A stretch of 64,000 nucleotides of DNA from Pseudohongiella sp. (GTDB taxonomy: Bacteria > Pseudomonadota > Gammaproteobacteria > Pseudomonadales > Pseudohongiellaceae). The stretch lies in assembly GCF_011050365.1 (NCBI RefSeq), contig NZ_DRFV01000017.1, positions 186,001 through 250,000 of the forward strand. The letters run 5' to 3'. A program made the position numbers and the translations under genes. This document shows positions 17,041 to 25,662 of this stretch, piece by piece; position 1 is the first letter of the stretch, and each line of letters begins with the position of its first letter. The notes below the pieces were generated by a model. That model was not told the origin of the DNA. It was given only the letters and a program-made list of their open reading frames with translations, and did not search any database.

Positions 17041-17862
17041 TCAGTCATCGCTAACACTGATGGTCGGTGCGGAAACCCTGGCAGCCTCCAACTCGGCCAC
17101 ATTGGCGACCAGACGGCGGGCCAACGCATGATACGCGCTGGCCACGGCGCCATCGGGCTGAGACAACAGAATGGGTCTGCCGGCATCGGTATGCTCACGT
17201 ATGGAGAGATCCAGCGGCAGGGAGCCGATCACATAGACACCGTAATCGTTTGCCAGTTGTTCGCCACCGCCCTCGCCGAAAATGGCCTCTGCATGCCCAC
17301 ACTGTGAACATATGTGTACCCCCATATTTTCCACCACACCCAGCAATGGCACATTGACCTTGCGAAACATTTCAATGCCCTTGCGGGCATCCAGCAGCGC
17401 CACATCCTGAGGTGTGGTCACGATGACGGCACCGGTCAGACTGACCGACTGCGTCAGGCTAAGCTGTATATCCCCGGTTCCCGGTGGCATGTCAATCAGC
17501 AGATAATCCAGTTCTGACCACAGGGTGAATTTCAACATCTGATTGAATGCGCCCACAATCATCGGCGCTCGCCACACCATCGCTGTACTGCCATCAACCA
17601 GGTATCCCATGGAGTTGGTTTCCAGACCACAAGCCATAATCGGCTGCATGTATTTCTTGTCAATAATCTCCGGCCGGGTGCCGGCACCTACGCCCAGCAT
17701 CATCGGCTGACTGGGGCCGTAGATATCCGCATCCAGCAGCCCCACCTTGAAGCCCTGCTGCTGCAACGCCACCGCAAGATTGACAGCGGTTGTTGATTTG
17801 CCAACACCGCCTTTGCCGGAAGCGATACAAATGATGTGCTTGATTCGGGACAAATTATCCAC
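17041..17862 (-). CDS. apbC: Mrp/ApbC-type iron-sulfur carrier ATPase
   Basis: A P-loop ATPase of the Mrp/NBP35 family that binds and transfers Fe-S clusters to apoproteins. It has the deviant Walker A SGKGGVGKSTT, a switch DADIYGPSQPMMLG, the LIDMPPGTGD Walker B region and the CSQCG cysteine pair that ligates the cluster. The N-terminal DUF59 domain of many bacterial Mrp proteins is absent; the protein starts directly at the ATPase domain. I prefer GTG 17862, which has AGGAG ten bases upstream; TTG 17889 is an alternative adding nine residues. It is convergent with the symporter gene and divergent from an uncharacterised exported protein. Confidence 0.9.
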   Translation of the reverse strand: MDNLSRIKHIICIASGKGGVGKSTTAVNLAVALQQQGFKVGLLDADIYGPSQPMMLGVGAGTRPEIIDKKYMQPIMACGLETNSMGYLVDGSTAMVWRAPMIVGAFNQMLKFTLWSELDYLLIDMPPGTGDIQLSLTQSVSLTGAVIVTTPQDVALLDARKGIEMFRKVNVPLLGVVENMGVHICSQCGHAEAIFGEGGGEQLANDYGVYVIGSLPLDLSIREHTDAGRPILLSQPDGAVASAYHALARRLVANVAELEAARVSAPTISVSDD

Positions 17863-17972
17863 GTTGTCTGAACTCCTGATAACTATCAATCCGGTCTTGT
17901 GGAGCGTCGTTAGCCGCCCGGCCAGGCCAACCTGAAAGCAGCCATGCTGAACAATTGAAACTTGATCTCGGG

Positions 17973-17995
17973 CCTTAATCCATGTTCTATTAAGG
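17973..17995. promoter_or_regulatory. 7-bp inverted repeat in divergent intergenic region
   Basis: CCTTAAT (17973-17979) and ATTAAGG (17989-17995) form a perfect inverted repeat with a 9-base spacer. It sits between the divergent apbC and the exported-protein gene at 18034. It could be an operator or a leader hairpin; no regulator is identified. Confidence 0.4.
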
Positions 17996-18033
17996 TCTTG
18001 ATAATCCTGACTGCATTAATGGATCCCCACATC

Positions 18034-18651
18034 ATGTCTGAATATCGTATCCCGAACCTGCTGACAAGATTGGCGCCTGTCGCCAGCAGCACGTCCTGGC
18101 GTCTGGCCGGGCTGGGATTACTGGGCTGCCTGTTCGCACCATTAACCACACTGGCGCAATCCATCGACCCGTTGACAGCAGCTCAGGAGCGCTTTGAAAG
18201 TCCGGTTAAATATGCGATCTATTCCGCCGCCTGGCATCTTAACAGCAACGCCGGCTTGCGTGTTGTGGCACAGAACCAAAGTGAGTCAGCCATTAAGCTG
18301 GAGAGCATCCTGTTTCGGGACGAGACCGGTACGCAGACTGACGCAAAACTGCAACTGGACATGGTCGTGCCGGCGCAGGCGTGGGCTGAAGTCGAGTTAC
18401 CCTACCAGGATCTGTTGTCCGGCAATGACTGCGTTAACCGCACCATGGAAGATGACTGGAAACTGGTTGAAATCTCCAACTACACACTCAACCCGTCTGT
18501 CCGCGGACTGATCATCGAAAACACACGCTCTTTTCGCATATATCAGTGTGTCCGCAACGTTCAGACCGTCTGGTACAACCCTGAAGACGGCACTGAGCGC
18601 TCGCAAAATCAGTGGCTGATGTATCACTTCGAACGCCTGCCACTGGACTGA
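18034..18651 (+). CDS. Uncharacterised exported protein
   Basis: I do not recognise a family. From ATG 18034 the 205-residue protein has a basic N terminus and a hydrophobic export segment (LAGLGLLGCLFAPLTTLAQ) with likely cleavage after LAQ. The mature part, beginning about SIDPLTAAQERF, is about 165 residues of mixed alpha/beta character. It contains only two cysteines (NDCVNRT and YQCVRNV), which could form a disulfide. The ATG at 18019 is an alternative start. The gene is convergent with the coiled-coil lipoprotein gene and divergent from apbC. Function unknown; periplasmic location is inferred from the signal. Confidence 0.65.
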   Translation: MSEYRIPNLLTRLAPVASSTSWRLAGLGLLGCLFAPLTTLAQSIDPLTAAQERFESPVKYAIYSAAWHLNSNAGLRVVAQNQSESAIKLESILFRDETGTQTDAKLQLDMVVPAQAWAEVELPYQDLLSGNDCVNRTMEDDWKLVEISNYTLNPSVRGLIIENTRSFRIYQCVRNVQTVWYNPEDGTERSQNQWLMYHFERLPLD

Positions 18652-18711
18652 CGTTGCATTTCGTCTTGATTGAGATGGGCAGGCTGAGTAATGCTGACCG
18701 CACCGCCGGCG

Positions 18712-19329
18712 TCAGTTGCCCAACTGCCGCGCCTCCCGAACCAGCGTATTCTTGCGCGTCTCGAGCTCGGAAATCAGCGATTTTTGCAAAGGCTCAACAG
18801 TCTGCCCCTGCGCGTCCAGATTTTCATATTTGAGTTGTTCGCTGGCCAGCATCTGCAAAAGCTCCTCGGCTGCAGTGATGGCTTCCGCCAGTTTCGCATT
18901 GGCCTGCTCCCGCCGCTGAATACGCGCATCCGCATCGGCAATCTGCTGTTCCAGCGCCGCGATGCGCTCTGCCTGCTCACGTTGCATGCGTGCTCGCTCC
19001 GCAGCTTCCTGCTGGCTTTGCAGTGCTGCTGCCTGTCGCGCCCGGGCGGCTGCTTCACGTTCGGCCTCCGCGCGAGCCTCAGCCAGCTCAGCGCGCTCTC
19101 TTTCCACCCGCGCAAGCTCCTCCCGCATTTCACGCTCTGATTCCTCAGCTGCCAGTCTGGCTGCTTCGGCCTGTTGCGCGCGCTCTGCCATGGCCCTGGC
19201 TTCAGCCACTGCGGCTTCCTGCTGCGCCAGTAGCGCCTCCTGTTCGGCCCGCTGTCCTGCACAAGCAGACAGCGCCAGCAGCAGCACCAGGCCACTGAAG
19301 CGTATTGGTCTAATTAAGGAGTTATTCAT
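18712..19329 (-). CDS. Coiled-coil alanine/glutamate-rich lipoprotein
   Basis: A 205-residue lipoprotein, function unknown. ATG 19329 follows AAGGGTAGG and gives a signal with lipobox LSAC. From about residue 35 to 170 the sequence is one long heptad-rich helix dominated by Ala, Glu, Arg and Gln (EREAAARARQAAALQ, MREELARVERERAELAEA), without breaks, predicting an extended coiled coil. The C terminus (VEPLQKSLISELETRKNTL) is also helical. Similar envelope coiled-coil proteins act as tethers or spacers, but no specific role can be assigned. It is convergent with the preceding gene and divergent from the 452-residue membrane-anchored protein. Confidence 0.7.
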   Translation of the reverse strand: MNNSLIRPIRFSGLVLLLALSACAGQRAEQEALLAQQEAAVAEARAMAERAQQAEAARLAAEESEREMREELARVERERAELAEARAEAEREAAARARQAAALQSQQEAAERARMQREQAERIAALEQQIADADARIQRREQANAKLAEAITAAEELLQMLASEQLKYENLDAQGQTVEPLQKSLISELETRKNTLVREARQLGN

Positions 19330-19549
19330 CAGCCTACCCTTGAAAATCATTGAATCCAACGCTTACTTTATAATGAGTGAGGTCACGCTGACCAGTGCCA
19401 CACGACGAATCGTGGCAAAACCATCGATTTCCTGGCCCGAACCGGCACTGACACTGAAAATTCACCGCCAATTACTTTATAATCGACCTCTCTTAAGCTG
19501 ACCTTTGGCACCGACTGCCAACTTCCGCCAGACCTTCAGGCCTTGCTAT

Positions 19550-20908
19550 ATGACGGACCTACGTAACCGGCAACCGCACATTCGGATACCACGCATCCGA
19601 CGCCTGCTGGTATGGCTGTTGGCGCTGACCCTGTTAGCGGTGCTGTTGCTTGCCCTGAGCACGGTCAGCTTGCGCCCGGCAGTACCGGCATCGGCAGCGC
19701 TGTCGAGCACCGATATCCGCCGGATCGAACAAATCATCGTTGACAATAGTCCTGTCCGGTTCAGCAGCCGGGGCGAGCGCCAGCTAAGCCTGGACGCCGG
19801 AGAGCTGAACCTGTTGACCGCCTTTGTCATGGCCAACGTGCCCCGGACTCAGGATGTCACGGCCCGCTTCAGTCTGGAGGACGATACCGCGCAGGCGTGG
19901 GTGAGTATTCCGCAACAGCTCGGACCGCTGACGCTGTACCTGAATCTTCATGCACGTTTCGCGCAGGATCAGGGTCGGGCGCGACTGATATCACTGCATG
20001 CCGGCTTTCTGCCGGTGCCCCGCCGCATCATGCGTGGTGCCGAAAACCTGGTGGGTGACCGACTTGAGACTGCCAGCGTCGCGAGTCAGGAGCTGGCTGA
20101 ATTGCGCCATGGCATCAGTTCAGTCGAACTCCGTGACGACCTGCTGCACCTGACCCTGCAATGGAAACCCGAGGCGCTGGAGCAGCTGCGCGCTCAGGCG
20201 CGACAAATTTTCATGAGCGAGGATGATCGTCAGCGCCTGTTAAGTTACTACATCTATATCGGCGACATCGCCCGCGAGGTAGCACAACAGGGGCGTACGG
20301 TGTCAATGCAGGCTTTTCTGCCGGACCTGTTTGCCCGCGCCAGTGAGCGCTCGGCAGACAGCAGTGCGATAGCGGAAAACCGCAGCCTGTTGCAGGCGCT
20401 GTCCCTGTACGTTAACAACCTGAGCATTGGCGAGTTGCTTGATGGCATTCCTGATGACAGTGTTTTTTCACCTCCGGCCTTGCGCGTGACACTGTATCAA
20501 CGCCAGGATCTGGGGCGGCATTTTACCAGTGCTGCGGCCATAGCCGCATCGGCCGGTGCTGGCATAGCCGAAGTACTGGCCAACAGCAAAGAAGTGTATG
20601 ATGCCCGCTACACAAGCGGTTTCAGCTTCAGTGACATGACCGCAAATGTCGCCGGCCTGGCCCTGGGCGAGACGGCCACGCGGACCGAAGCGCAGGCGCG
20701 TGCGCTACAATTACGACTGCGCGATGTCAGCGCCGAATCCGGGTACATGCCAGCGCCGGACACTGAAGGTGACGGGATGACGGAAGAGGCTTTTATCGAA
20801 CGCTATCGCGACCGTAACAGCCCGACCTACCTGGCACGATTGCGCAGCATTGAAGCAAAGGTCGCTGAACTGCCACTGTACGCTGCGCCAGAACCGTCGA
20901 CACCCTAA
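19550..20908 (+). CDS. Uncharacterised membrane-anchored protein
   Basis: I do not recognise this 452-residue protein. It has a basic N terminus, one strong membrane anchor (LLVWLLALTLLAVLLLAL, about residues 21-38) and then a long hydrophilic region predicted to be periplasmic. That region has a first part of probable beta character (SRGERQLSLDAGELNLL, QAWVSIPQQLGPLTLYLNL) and a helical second half. No cysteine, catalytic signature or repeat stands out. ATG 19550 is favoured over an in-frame upstream start (19505) because the shorter form places the anchor normally. It is divergent from the coiled-coil lipoprotein, and an envelope role shared with it is possible but unproven. Confidence 0.65.
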   Translation: MTDLRNRQPHIRIPRIRRLLVWLLALTLLAVLLLALSTVSLRPAVPASAALSSTDIRRIEQIIVDNSPVRFSSRGERQLSLDAGELNLLTAFVMANVPRTQDVTARFSLEDDTAQAWVSIPQQLGPLTLYLNLHARFAQDQGRARLISLHAGFLPVPRRIMRGAENLVGDRLETASVASQELAELRHGISSVELRDDLLHLTLQWKPEALEQLRAQARQIFMSEDDRQRLLSYYIYIGDIAREVAQQGRTVSMQAFLPDLFARASERSADSSAIAENRSLLQALSLYVNNLSIGELLDGIPDDSVFSPPALRVTLYQRQDLGRHFTSAAAIAASAGAGIAEVLANSKEVYDARYTSGFSFSDMTANVAGLALGETATRTEAQARALQLRLRDVSAESGYMPAPDTEGDGMTEEAFIERYRDRNSPTYLARLRSIEAKVAELPLYAAPEPSTP

Positions 20909-20965
20909 ATTTTTAACGCCCAGTGCCGGACCTGTTGCGACAGTTCCTCAGGAAAATCAAAGCAG

Positions 20966-22204
20966 ATGAACAACGACAACGACCAGGGGTTTATCACCCG
21001 CAACTTGCACGCCGACCGCGCCGACAAACCCGAGCACGGCGTGTTGCACAAACCCATCCATACCTCGGTGGCATACACCTATGACGATGCCCGCGACCTG
21101 GCCGCGGTGTTTCAGGGCAAAATGGCCGGATACAACTACGGACGCCAACAGAACCCTACCGTCAACGCACTGCAGACGCGCATTACCAAAATGGAGCAGG
21201 GCATCACCAGCACCGCGTTTGCCACCGGCATGGCTGCCATCGGATCCACACTGTTCGCTTTACTGCGCGCCGGTGATCACATGATTGCCAGTGCATTCCT
21301 GTTCGGCAACACCAACAGTCTCTTCAACTCGTTCCGCAATTTTGGCATCGAAGTCAGCTTTGTTGATACCACCTCGGCCGATGCAGTTGCAGCTGCCATT
21401 CAGGGCAACACCCGCCTGGTCTTCACCGAAACCATCGCCAACCCGGTTACTCAGGTTGCCGACCTGGCAGGCATTGGTCAGCTTTGCCAGCAACACGGCC
21501 TGATCTATCTGGTCGACAACACCATGACCTCACCCTGGCTGTTCCGCCCGGTCAGCGTCGGCGCCAGTTTTGTTATCAACTCGCTGACCAAGACCATTGG
21601 CGGCCATGGCAATGCTCTGGGTGGCATGCTTACCGATACCGGCCTGTTCGACTGGAGTCGGTACGACAACATTTTTGACACCTATCGCAAGGGCGACGTT
21701 AAGCTCTGGGGTACTACCCAGGTGCGTAAAAAGGGTCTGCGGGATTTCGGCGCGACATTGGGTCCGGAAGCTGCCCACCATCTGGCGGTTGGCTCCGAGA
21801 CCCTGCCCCTGCGTATGGACCGGGCATGCGACAATGCACAGAAACTGGCCGAGTTCTGCGATAGCCACCCACGCATCCGGAAGGTGTATTACCCGGGACT
21901 GTCACATCACCCGCAACATGAGCGCGCCAGGTCTCTCTTCAAAAAGACCGGCTCCATCATGAGCATCGATCTGGCGCACGACATTGACTGTTTTGACTTC
22001 CTGAACAGACTGCAGTGCGTTATCGCTTCCAGCAATCTGGGCGATACCCGGACACTGGCGATTCCGGTTGCCCACACCATATTTTTCGAAATGGGAGCCG
22101 AGCGTCGGGCTTCCATGGGTATTGGCGACAACATGATCCGGCTGTCAGTCGGCATCGAAGACATTGATGACCTGTTGCATGACTTCAGTCAGGCGCTGGC
22201 CTGA
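20966..22204 (+). CDS. Cys/Met metabolism PLP-dependent enzyme (cystathionine gamma-synthase family)
   Basis: A 412-residue fold-type I PLP enzyme of the Cys/Met metabolism family, which includes cystathionine synthases and lyases and O-acylhomoserine sulfhydrylases. Visible features are the cofactor-phosphate segment YNYGRQQNPTVNALQ, TAFATGMAAI, the Asp of the YLVDNTM motif (Asp184) and the Schiff-base lysine in NSLTKTIGGHGNA (Lys209). The C-terminal substrate-binding part ends with MIRLSVGIEDIDDL. It is most like the group annotated simply as cystathionine gamma-synthase family protein, whose reaction is not certain. It is followed 23 bp later by a small Rieske protein gene. Confidence 0.88.
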   Translation: MNNDNDQGFITRNLHADRADKPEHGVLHKPIHTSVAYTYDDARDLAAVFQGKMAGYNYGRQQNPTVNALQTRITKMEQGITSTAFATGMAAIGSTLFALLRAGDHMIASAFLFGNTNSLFNSFRNFGIEVSFVDTTSADAVAAAIQGNTRLVFTETIANPVTQVADLAGIGQLCQQHGLIYLVDNTMTSPWLFRPVSVGASFVINSLTKTIGGHGNALGGMLTDTGLFDWSRYDNIFDTYRKGDVKLWGTTQVRKKGLRDFGATLGPEAAHHLAVGSETLPLRMDRACDNAQKLAEFCDSHPRIRKVYYPGLSHHPQHERARSLFKKTGSIMSIDLAHDIDCFDFLNRLQCVIASSNLGDTRTLAIPVAHTIFFEMGAERRASMGIGDNMIRLSVGIEDIDDLLHDFSQALA

Positions 22205-22227
22205 GTATCGGGGGGACAAACAAAGCA

Positions 22228-22572
22228 ATGATTACCCTGTGTCACCAGAACGAGATCGAGGAAGGCCGGGCCAAAGGCTTCGAAGTCACTGGCAAATACC
22301 TGTTCGCAGTAAAAAAGGACGGCCGGGTCTACGTCTATTATAACTACTGCCCGCACCTGGGCACGCCGCTGGAATGGCTGGAAGACCAGTTCATGGATCC
22401 GGACGGCAACTTCATTCAGTGCGCCACCCATGGCGCACTGTTTGTGGTTGAGGACGGCCAGTGCATTTCCGGTCCGTGCCGGGGCAAGTCTCTGAAAACC
22501 ATCCCCCATGAAAGCGGCAACGGTTTTATCATGGTCAACGAAAATGATGTCGCCCTGCTTGGCAGAATCTGA
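22228..22572 (+). CDS. Rieske [2Fe-2S] domain protein
   Basis: A 114-residue stand-alone Rieske ferredoxin-like protein. The cluster ligands are visible as CPHLG (Cys41, His43) and CATHGA (Cys65, His68), and the chain length fits one Rieske domain with no membrane anchor. It is therefore likely a soluble electron carrier. It follows the PLP enzyme gene in what looks like a two-gene operon and is convergent with the aminotransferase gene, 12 bp apart. Its redox partner cannot be inferred from the window. Confidence 0.92.
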   Translation: MITLCHQNEIEEGRAKGFEVTGKYLFAVKKDGRVYVYYNYCPHLGTPLEWLEDQFMDPDGNFIQCATHGALFVVEDGQCISGPCRGKSLKTIPHESGNGFIMVNENDVALLGRI

Positions 22573-22584
22573 ACAGGATCAGGC

Positions 22585-23799
22585 TTAATCAAGCGCCCGC
22601 TGCAGTCGCTGCACCGCCAGCTCAAGTCTTGGCATGGCGCTGGTGAAGGCGAAGCGGACATAGCTGTTGGCGTCATGGTCACCGAAATCGGTGCCCGGTG
22701 TCACCGCAACCCCGTGTTCCTCCAGTAACATGCGGCAAAACGCCTCGCTGTCATCGGCGAAGCGCTCAATGCCCGCGTAGCAGTAAAACGCACCATCGGC
22801 CTGCCAGGGCAAGGAAAACCCGATCGACCGCAGGGCGTCACAGAGAAAGTCACGACGCTGCCGAAAAGCGTCCCGACGCTGTTCCAGCACGGCAATGACG
22901 TCGTCATCAAATGCCCGCAAAGCGGCGTGCTGTGCCGGCGTGGGCGCGGCGATAAACAGATTCTGCGCCAAAATATTGGCCGTCGCTGCCAGCGCCTGAG
23001 GCACGACCAGCCAGCCAACACGCCAACCGGTCATGCCAAAGTATTTCGAGAAGCTGTTTACCACCAGGTTTTCCGGATTGCATTTCAGGGCTGACGGCAG
23101 GTTACCCATGGCGCGTGTGGCTGACGGGTTCTCTGCATAATCCAGGCCCTGGTAAATCTCGTCCATGAGCAGGTGCACGCGACGTTTTGCCGCCCAATCG
23201 CTGAGCGCCTGCATCTCCGTTTCATGAATCACGGCACCGGTCGGATTGGCAGGTGATGCCAGCCACAGACCTTTGACAGTAGGGTTATAGGCGCTATCGA
23301 GCTGAGCCAGTGAGGGCGCCGGCCGACCCGGAGAAGCCGGCGGAATCAATGCGGCCCTGGCACCAACCAGATGCACATAGTTCCGATTGCAGGGATAGGA
23401 AGGGTCCGGCATCAGTACCGTATCACCTGAATTCAGCAACAGGTTGGACGCCAGCACCAGTGCGCCGCTGGCACCGGGGGTCACCAGAATACGGGACGGA
23501 TCAACAGTAACGCCGTGATGACCGGCATAAAATTCAGCGATGCGCTCACGCAAGGCCGGTAGCCCCGCCGCCGGTGTATAGGCCGTATGGCCACCCTGCA
23601 GCGCCTTGACACCGGCCGTGACAATTTGCGGCGCCGTGGCAAAATCCGGTTCTCCGACCTCAAGGTGCACGATATCGCCACCAGCCGTCTCGAGCTGTCG
23701 GGCACGTTCAAGGACATCCATGACGCGAAACGGGTTAACCAGCCGGGCTCTGTCTGCTGCAACCGGAGTGAAATCTGACATGCGTTTTATAACTGACAT
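22585..23799 (-). CDS. Class I/II pyridoxal phosphate-dependent aminotransferase
   Basis: A 404-residue fold-type I aminotransferase of the aspartate-aminotransferase superfamily. Motifs include VHLEVGEPDF, YTPAAGLPALRERIA, SPANPTGAV, the Asp in LLMDEIYQGL (Asp213), the PLP lysine in NSFSKYFGMTGWRVGW (Lys252) and a C-terminal substrate Arg in NSYVRFAFT. Substrate preference (alanine, aspartate or aromatic) cannot be read confidently. The start could be ATG 23799 or ATG 23781; neither has a strong ribosome binding site. An upstream extension to 23934 is unlikely. It is divergent from dksA. Confidence 0.9.
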   Translation of the reverse strand: MSVIKRMSDFTPVAADRARLVNPFRVMDVLERARQLETAGGDIVHLEVGEPDFATAPQIVTAGVKALQGGHTAYTPAAGLPALRERIAEFYAGHHGVTVDPSRILVTPGASGALVLASNLLLNSGDTVLMPDPSYPCNRNYVHLVGARAALIPPASPGRPAPSLAQLDSAYNPTVKGLWLASPANPTGAVIHETEMQALSDWAAKRRVHLLMDEIYQGLDYAENPSATRAMGNLPSALKCNPENLVVNSFSKYFGMTGWRVGWLVVPQALAATANILAQNLFIAAPTPAQHAALRAFDDDVIAVLEQRRDAFRQRRDFLCDALRSIGFSLPWQADGAFYCYAGIERFADDSEAFCRMLLEEHGVAVTPGTDFGDHDANSYVRFAFTSAMPRLELAVQRLQRALD

Positions 23800-24117
23800 A
23801 ATTGGTCTGCATAATGCCCCGTCGGCCGTGAATAGCAAGGGCGTTCCCAGGAGCGGCGAACATAGCATTTTTTGTAGCCTGCGCGCTAATAATCTGGTAG
23901 CCTTCTGCGCTTGCCGTATTGGACCCGCCTGCACCGGAGTGTGTAGTGCCCGATTCGGCTATACTTCTGTTGGCAAGCGCGCAGGATCGCGCTACTGTTG
24001 AGAGTACAATTCTGATCACCCTGCTCTGCCCGCCGGATCCTTTTACCGGCATGCCGGTATCAGGGACAAAGTGTCAGAATTCTGGAAAACCCGCGAGGGT
24101 ATGAGGCCTGGTTCACC
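23800..24117. other. Intergenic region upstream of dksA
   Basis: A 318-bp divergent gap with no credible gene. It must hold the promoters of the aminotransferase and of dksA. A TATACT hexamer at 23959-23964 is a candidate dksA -10 box, but no good -35 lies at the right distance. A perfect 16-bp palindrome lies at 24044-24059, in the presumed dksA leader. Confidence 0.5.
24044..24059. promoter_or_regulatory. Perfect 16-bp palindrome in dksA leader
   Basis: TACCGGCATGCCGGTA is perfectly self-complementary and lies 58 bp before the dksA start. As RNA it could form a short hairpin; as DNA it could bind a dimeric regulator. No T tract follows, so it is not a standard terminator. Confidence 0.5.
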
Positions 24118-24564
24118 ATGTCCAAGAAAGAAACACCTGTTGTCAGCTCGTCGGTATTAAAGAACTTCACTCCCTATAAAGTCAAAAAGGGAGAGGAGTA
24201 CATGAACGAGAACCAGAGAGAACATTTCAAGATGATTCTGCGCCAGTGGCGCAATCAGTTAATGGAAGAGGTCGACCGTACAGTCCATCATTTGCAGGAT
24301 GACGCGGCCAATTACCCCGACCCGGCCGATCGTGCCACCCAGGAAGAAGAATTTAGTCTGGAGCTGCGGACCCGCGATCGTGAACGCAAACTGATCAAAA
24401 AAATCGACTCCACGATCGAAAAAATAGCCCAGGACGATTACGGATTCTGTGAGTCCTGTGGTATCGAAATCGGCATTCGTCGCCTTGAAGCCCGTCCAAC
24501 AGCAGACAAGTGCATTGACTGCAAAACGCTGGACGAAATTCGCGAGAAGCAGTGGGGCGCCTGA
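24118..24564 (+). CDS. dksA: RNA polymerase-binding transcription factor DksA
   Basis: DksA enters the RNA polymerase secondary channel and, with ppGpp, represses rRNA promoters and activates amino-acid genes. The 148-residue product has the N-terminal helix, a coiled-coil with tip motif DPADRA (Asp68, Asp71, Ala73 equivalents of the essential tip residues) and a four-cysteine zinc finger (CESCG at 111-114, CIDC at 132-135). Length and motifs match E. coli DksA (151). It is followed 10 bp later by gluQ, the usual pairing in Pseudomonas and enterics. Confidence 0.97.
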   Translation: MSKKETPVVSSSVLKNFTPYKVKKGEEYMNENQREHFKMILRQWRNQLMEEVDRTVHHLQDDAANYPDPADRATQEEEFSLELRTRDRERKLIKKIDSTIEKIAQDDYGFCESCGIEIGIRRLEARPTADKCIDCKTLDEIREKQWGA

Positions 24565-24574
24565 TCCTCCTCTG

Positions 24575-25474
24575 ATGACTGCCGCCAGCGACCACATCAT
24601 TGGCCGGTTCGCCCCGTCACCCAGCGGGGCCCTTCACTTTGGTTCCCTGCTCGCCGCACTGGCGAGCTTCCTGGACATCCGTTCGCGCGGCGGTCAATGG
24701 CTGTTGCGCATGGAAGATCTTGACCCTGCCCGCGAACCCGCCGGCGCTGCCGATCAGATTCTGCTTACCCTGGAAGACCTTGCCCTGACCTGGGACGGGC
24801 CGGTGCTGTATCAAAGCCAACGGCTGCATGCTTATGAAACTGCACTGACTGAACTCACCGGGCACGACCTGACCTACCCTTGTGATTGCTCACGCCAACG
24901 GGTCAGAGCGCTGGGTGGCGTGTACGACAATTTTTGTCGCTCACGCGACACATCCCCGACCGGCAGCAGTGCGATCCGCTTAAAACTACCGGACCAGGAA
25001 TGCGCGTTTGACGATCGCATTCAGGGCCGGTATTCCCAGAATCTGCGTCACGGCTGCGGCGACTTCGTGCTGCGTCGCCGTGACGGGCTGATGGCCTACC
25101 AGCTGGCCGTGGTGGTCGATGATGAGTGGCAGGGCGTGACTGATGTTTTGCGCGGCCATGATCTGCTGGACTCCACTCCCCGGCAGATTGCCCTGCAACA
25201 GGCATTGGGATATCAGCAACCGGCATACGCCCATATTCCCGTGGCAACCAATCATCGTGGACAGAAATTGAGCAAACAGCATTTTGCCCGCCCCTTGCAG
25301 CGCGACAGCGCCAGCACATATCTTTTCGAAGCACTGATGTTTCTGCGCCAGCAACCACCGGCAGAACTGCGTCGGGCGCCGCCCGCCGAGCAGGTGGCAT
25401 GGGCGATTCCAAACTGGGATATACAGCGCGTACCCAAGTTAGCTACTATTCCCGTCAATTCTTCGTTCAGCTGA
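24575..25474 (+). CDS. gluQ: tRNA glutamyl-Q(34) synthetase GluQ-RS
   Basis: GluQ-RS attaches glutamate to queuosine at position 34 of tRNA-Asp. It is a truncated paralogue of glutamyl-tRNA synthetase lacking the anticodon-binding domain. The 299-residue protein has the class I HIGH-like motif GRFAPSPSGALHFGS, a KMSKS-like motif GQKLSKQ and zinc-binding cysteines (YPCDCSR and VYDNFCR). ATG 24575 lies 10 bp after dksA and gives the expected amino terminus. cbrX begins 11 bp downstream, so dksA-gluQ-cbrX may be partly co-transcribed. Confidence 0.96.
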   Translation: MTAASDHIIGRFAPSPSGALHFGSLLAALASFLDIRSRGGQWLLRMEDLDPAREPAGAADQILLTLEDLALTWDGPVLYQSQRLHAYETALTELTGHDLTYPCDCSRQRVRALGGVYDNFCRSRDTSPTGSSAIRLKLPDQECAFDDRIQGRYSQNLRHGCGDFVLRRRDGLMAYQLAVVVDDEWQGVTDVLRGHDLLDSTPRQIALQQALGYQQPAYAHIPVATNHRGQKLSKQHFARPLQRDSASTYLFEALMFLRQQPPAELRRAPPAEQVAWAIPNWDIQRVPKLATIPVNSSFS

Positions 25475-25485
25475 CAACAACGACC

Positions 25486-25662
25486 ATGTACATACCACCA
25501 TCAACACTGATCTTTTTGGTTTTCACCTATCTACTGTTTCTGTTCAGTGTCGACTGGGCACTGGATGTGGATGGCGCCTGGTATCGACCGTTTGTGATCT
25601 GTTTTGCCGTCATCGCACTGGCCGCCTGGGCCTACCGGGAACAGAACGCCGATGAGCTTTGA
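25486..25662 (+). CDS. cbrX: CbrX-like small membrane protein
   Basis: A 58-residue protein with one or two hydrophobic segments (LIFLVFTYLLFLFSVDWAL and FVICFAVIALAAWAY) and a charged C terminus REQNADEL. It immediately precedes and overlaps cbrA by 11 bp. In Pseudomonas a small membrane-type ORF, cbrX, occupies this exact place and is reported to couple translation with cbrA. I assign the name by position and character rather than by clear sequence identity. Start is ATG 25486, after the gluQ stop. Confidence 0.7.
   Translation: MYIPPSTLIFLVFTYLLFLFSVDWALDVDGAWYRPFVICFAVIALAAWAYREQNADEL

Noticed and set aside
23606-24001. Open frame in the dksA upstream region
   Set aside because: Mostly overlaps the aminotransferase 5' end in antisense; composition is Ser/Arg-rich and unlike a real protein.
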